A stretch of DNA of 64,000 nucleotides, taken from positions 2,666,001 to 2,730,000 of the forward strand of contig NZ_CP094533.1 in assembly GCF_022811605.1 (NCBI RefSeq), read 5' to 3'. The stretch comes from Agromyces soli. GTDB lineage: Bacteria; Actinomycetota; Actinomycetes; Actinomycetales; Microbacteriaceae. Position 1 is the stretch's first letter. Every line of letters starts with the position of its first letter. The translations under genes were made by a program, and so were the position numbers. Shown here piece by piece: positions 63,095 to 64,000 of this stretch. The notes under the pieces are model-generated. The model was not told the origin of the DNA and did not search any database. It saw only the letters and a program-made list of their open reading frames with translations.

Positions 63095-63616
63095 ATGAAC
63101 GAGGACAACATCGCCGTGACCGGCATCGTCGGCAGCGACCCGCGCACGTATGTGACCGCGAAGGGAGTGCCGATCGTGTCGTTCCGGCTCGCCTCCTCGC
63201 GACGCGTGTTCGACCGCGAGCGGGGCGAGTGGCACGATGGCGAGACCAATTGGTACACCGTGTCGGCGTTCCGGAGGCTGGCCGACCATGTCGGCTTCTC
63301 GGTGCGCAAAGGCGAGCACGTCGTCGTCACCGGGCGCCTGCGTATCCGCGCGTGGCAGACCGCGGAGCGCCAGGGCACCACGGCCGAGATCGACGCCGAG
63401 GCGATCGGTCATGACCTCAACTGGGCGATGACCCGGCCGCGACGCATCCAGCCCGGTGTGAACGATGAAGTGCAAGCGATCGTCGCGAGCGCCGAACCCG
63501 GCGTCGAGGTGGCGGAGCACACTGACGAGCTCGACGAGCTCGAAGAGCTCGACGACGGCGAGAACGAGCGAGGCTTCGATGATGCCTTCCAGGCGCTCGC
63601 CGGACCGAGCACCTAG
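63095..63616 (+). CDS. ssb: Single-stranded DNA-binding protein, paralogue type
   Basis: A 173-residue OB-fold protein. VTGIVGSDPRTYVTAKGVPIV, WYTVSAFRRLADHV and GEHVVVTGRLRIRAW match bacterial SSB across residues 7-100. The C-terminus (DDAFQALAGPST) lacks the DDxPF tip that recruits repair proteins, and the gene is not next to rpsF or rplI, so this is probably an SsbB-like second copy rather than the replicative SSB. GAGGAG precedes ATG 63095. Confidence 0.85.
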   Translation: MNEDNIAVTGIVGSDPRTYVTAKGVPIVSFRLASSRRVFDRERGEWHDGETNWYTVSAFRRLADHVGFSVRKGEHVVVTGRLRIRAWQTAERQGTTAEIDAEAIGHDLNWAMTRPRRIQPGVNDEVQAIVASAEPGVEVAEHTDELDELEELDDGENERGFDDAFQALAGPST

Positions 63617-63619
63617 ACT
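63614..63619 (+). promoter_or_regulatory. -10-like TAGACT overlapping the ssb stop codon
   Basis: TAGACT starts with the ssb TAG and lies 41 bases before the ATG at 63661, with a GC hairpin (GGGG...CCCC, about 63623-63644) between them. Confidence 0.4.
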
Positions 63620-63660
63620 CTTGGGGTGCGGCGATCGCCGCCCCGAACGAGGAGCGAGCG

Positions 63661-64000
63661 ATGCGACGGCGAGTGGGTCAGGCGGCGGGCGCAGCGGCGC
63701 TGACCCTCGCGACCGCGGTCCTCCTGGCCGGCTGCTTCGGGGGCGCCCCCACCCCGAGCGAGAGTGCACGGCCGAGCCCCGACGCGAGCACGCCGCCGAC
63801 CACGGTCGCGCCGCTCGTGCTGCAGCCCGACGCCTCGGCCGAAGAGAACCTGCCGTTCTTCGATCAGGTGAACGCCGGTGTCGTCGCCGCGAACGCCGCT
63901 GCCGGCGGGCGCGACTTCATCGACGCCCTCGTCGCCGCCGGCTTCGACAAGGCGGCGATGTCGCTGACCTCCGATCAGACGACCCTCGGCGAGCCCGCCG
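63661..64000 (+). CDS. Putative lipoprotein, 3' end cut by window edge
   Basis: At least 113 residues are visible and the frame runs off the window. Residues 1-24 are a lipoprotein signal with basic start and lipobox LLAGC; a Pro/Ser/Thr linker follows, then a domain with FFDQVNAGVVAANAAAGGRDFIDALVAAGFDKAAM-like helices (quoted in part). GAGGAG precedes ATG 63661. The visible part resembles small actinobacterial lipoproteins of unknown role. Confidence 0.7.
   Translation, partial: MRRRVGQAAGAAALTLATAVLLAGCFGGAPTPSESARPSPDASTPPTTVAPLVLQPDASAEENLPFFDQVNAGVVAANAAAGGRDFIDALVAAGFDKAAMSLTSDQTTLGEPA

Overview
The window is a gene-dense chromosomal segment from a high-GC actinobacterium, most likely a member of the Microbacteriaceae. 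This rests on strong G/C third-position bias, frequent GTG starts, many apparently leaderless genes, the gene order smc-ftsY-ffh-rpsP-KH-rimM-trmD, a DUF2469 gene beside rnhB, actinobacterial DivIVA-like coiled-coil proteins and the GlgE glycogen pathway. No phage, insertion sequence, CRISPR array or ribosomal RNA was seen. The genus cannot be fixed from sequence reading alone.

Layout. 1-11,052: C-terminal part of smc, a lipoprotein, ftsY, a DUF2004-type gene, ffh, a convergent GCS2-type ligase, then the translation cluster rpsP-KH-rimM-trmD, convergent map, a small membrane protein and rplS. 11,076-18,270: a strong terminator, then lepB-rnhB-DUF2469, yraN-comM(yifB)-dprA (DNA uptake and processing), a phosphoesterase and xerC. 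18,315-24,892: a secreted M23 peptidase divergent from rpsB-tsf (rpsB has a structured leader), a terminator, then pyrH-frr-cdsA, a DivIVA-repeat protein and a secreted transglycosylase-like protein. 24,893-31,754: a 32-bp tandem repeat, small zinc-ribbon-like and hydrolase genes, an AI-2E family permease, a long coiled-coil polar-type protein, and a coupled pair encoding an envelope protein with an internal lipobox and a thioredoxin/TPR protein.

31,805-41,290: alpha-glucan metabolism. glgB and glgE overlap and diverge from glgP; glgX overlaps a ybaK-type deacylase gene. Together these enzymes transfer maltose from maltose-1-phosphate (GlgE), branch (GlgB), phosphorolyse (GlgP) and debranch (GlgX) glycogen. 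41,344-50,360: a cysteine desulfurase beside mnmA (sulfur supply for tRNA thiolation), an APH-like kinase, ligA and gatCAB. 50,469-52,812: a Gly-rich protein, dinB and a GerW/YtfJ-like protein. 52,889-56,581: a TPP riboswitch controls an overlapping ykoE-ykoD-ykoC-like thiamine-precursor ECF transporter and a P-loop kinase of unknown substrate.

56,624-64,000: small genes, a D,D-carboxypeptidase-like protein lacking the catalytic serine, a minimal metallopeptidase, tRNA-His, orn, tRNA-Arg, a cation/proton antiporter, nadE, an ssb paralogue and a truncated lipoprotein gene.

The most unusual signals are an apparent ATC start codon on trmD, the alternative pairing in the rpsB leader, a repeated stop-codon/-10 overlap, the unassigned kinase inside the TPP operon, the degenerate carboxypeptidase, hendecad repeats on CdsA and over-frequent use of the octamer CGGATGCC/GGCATCCG. 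Most of the window is ordinary housekeeping DNA.
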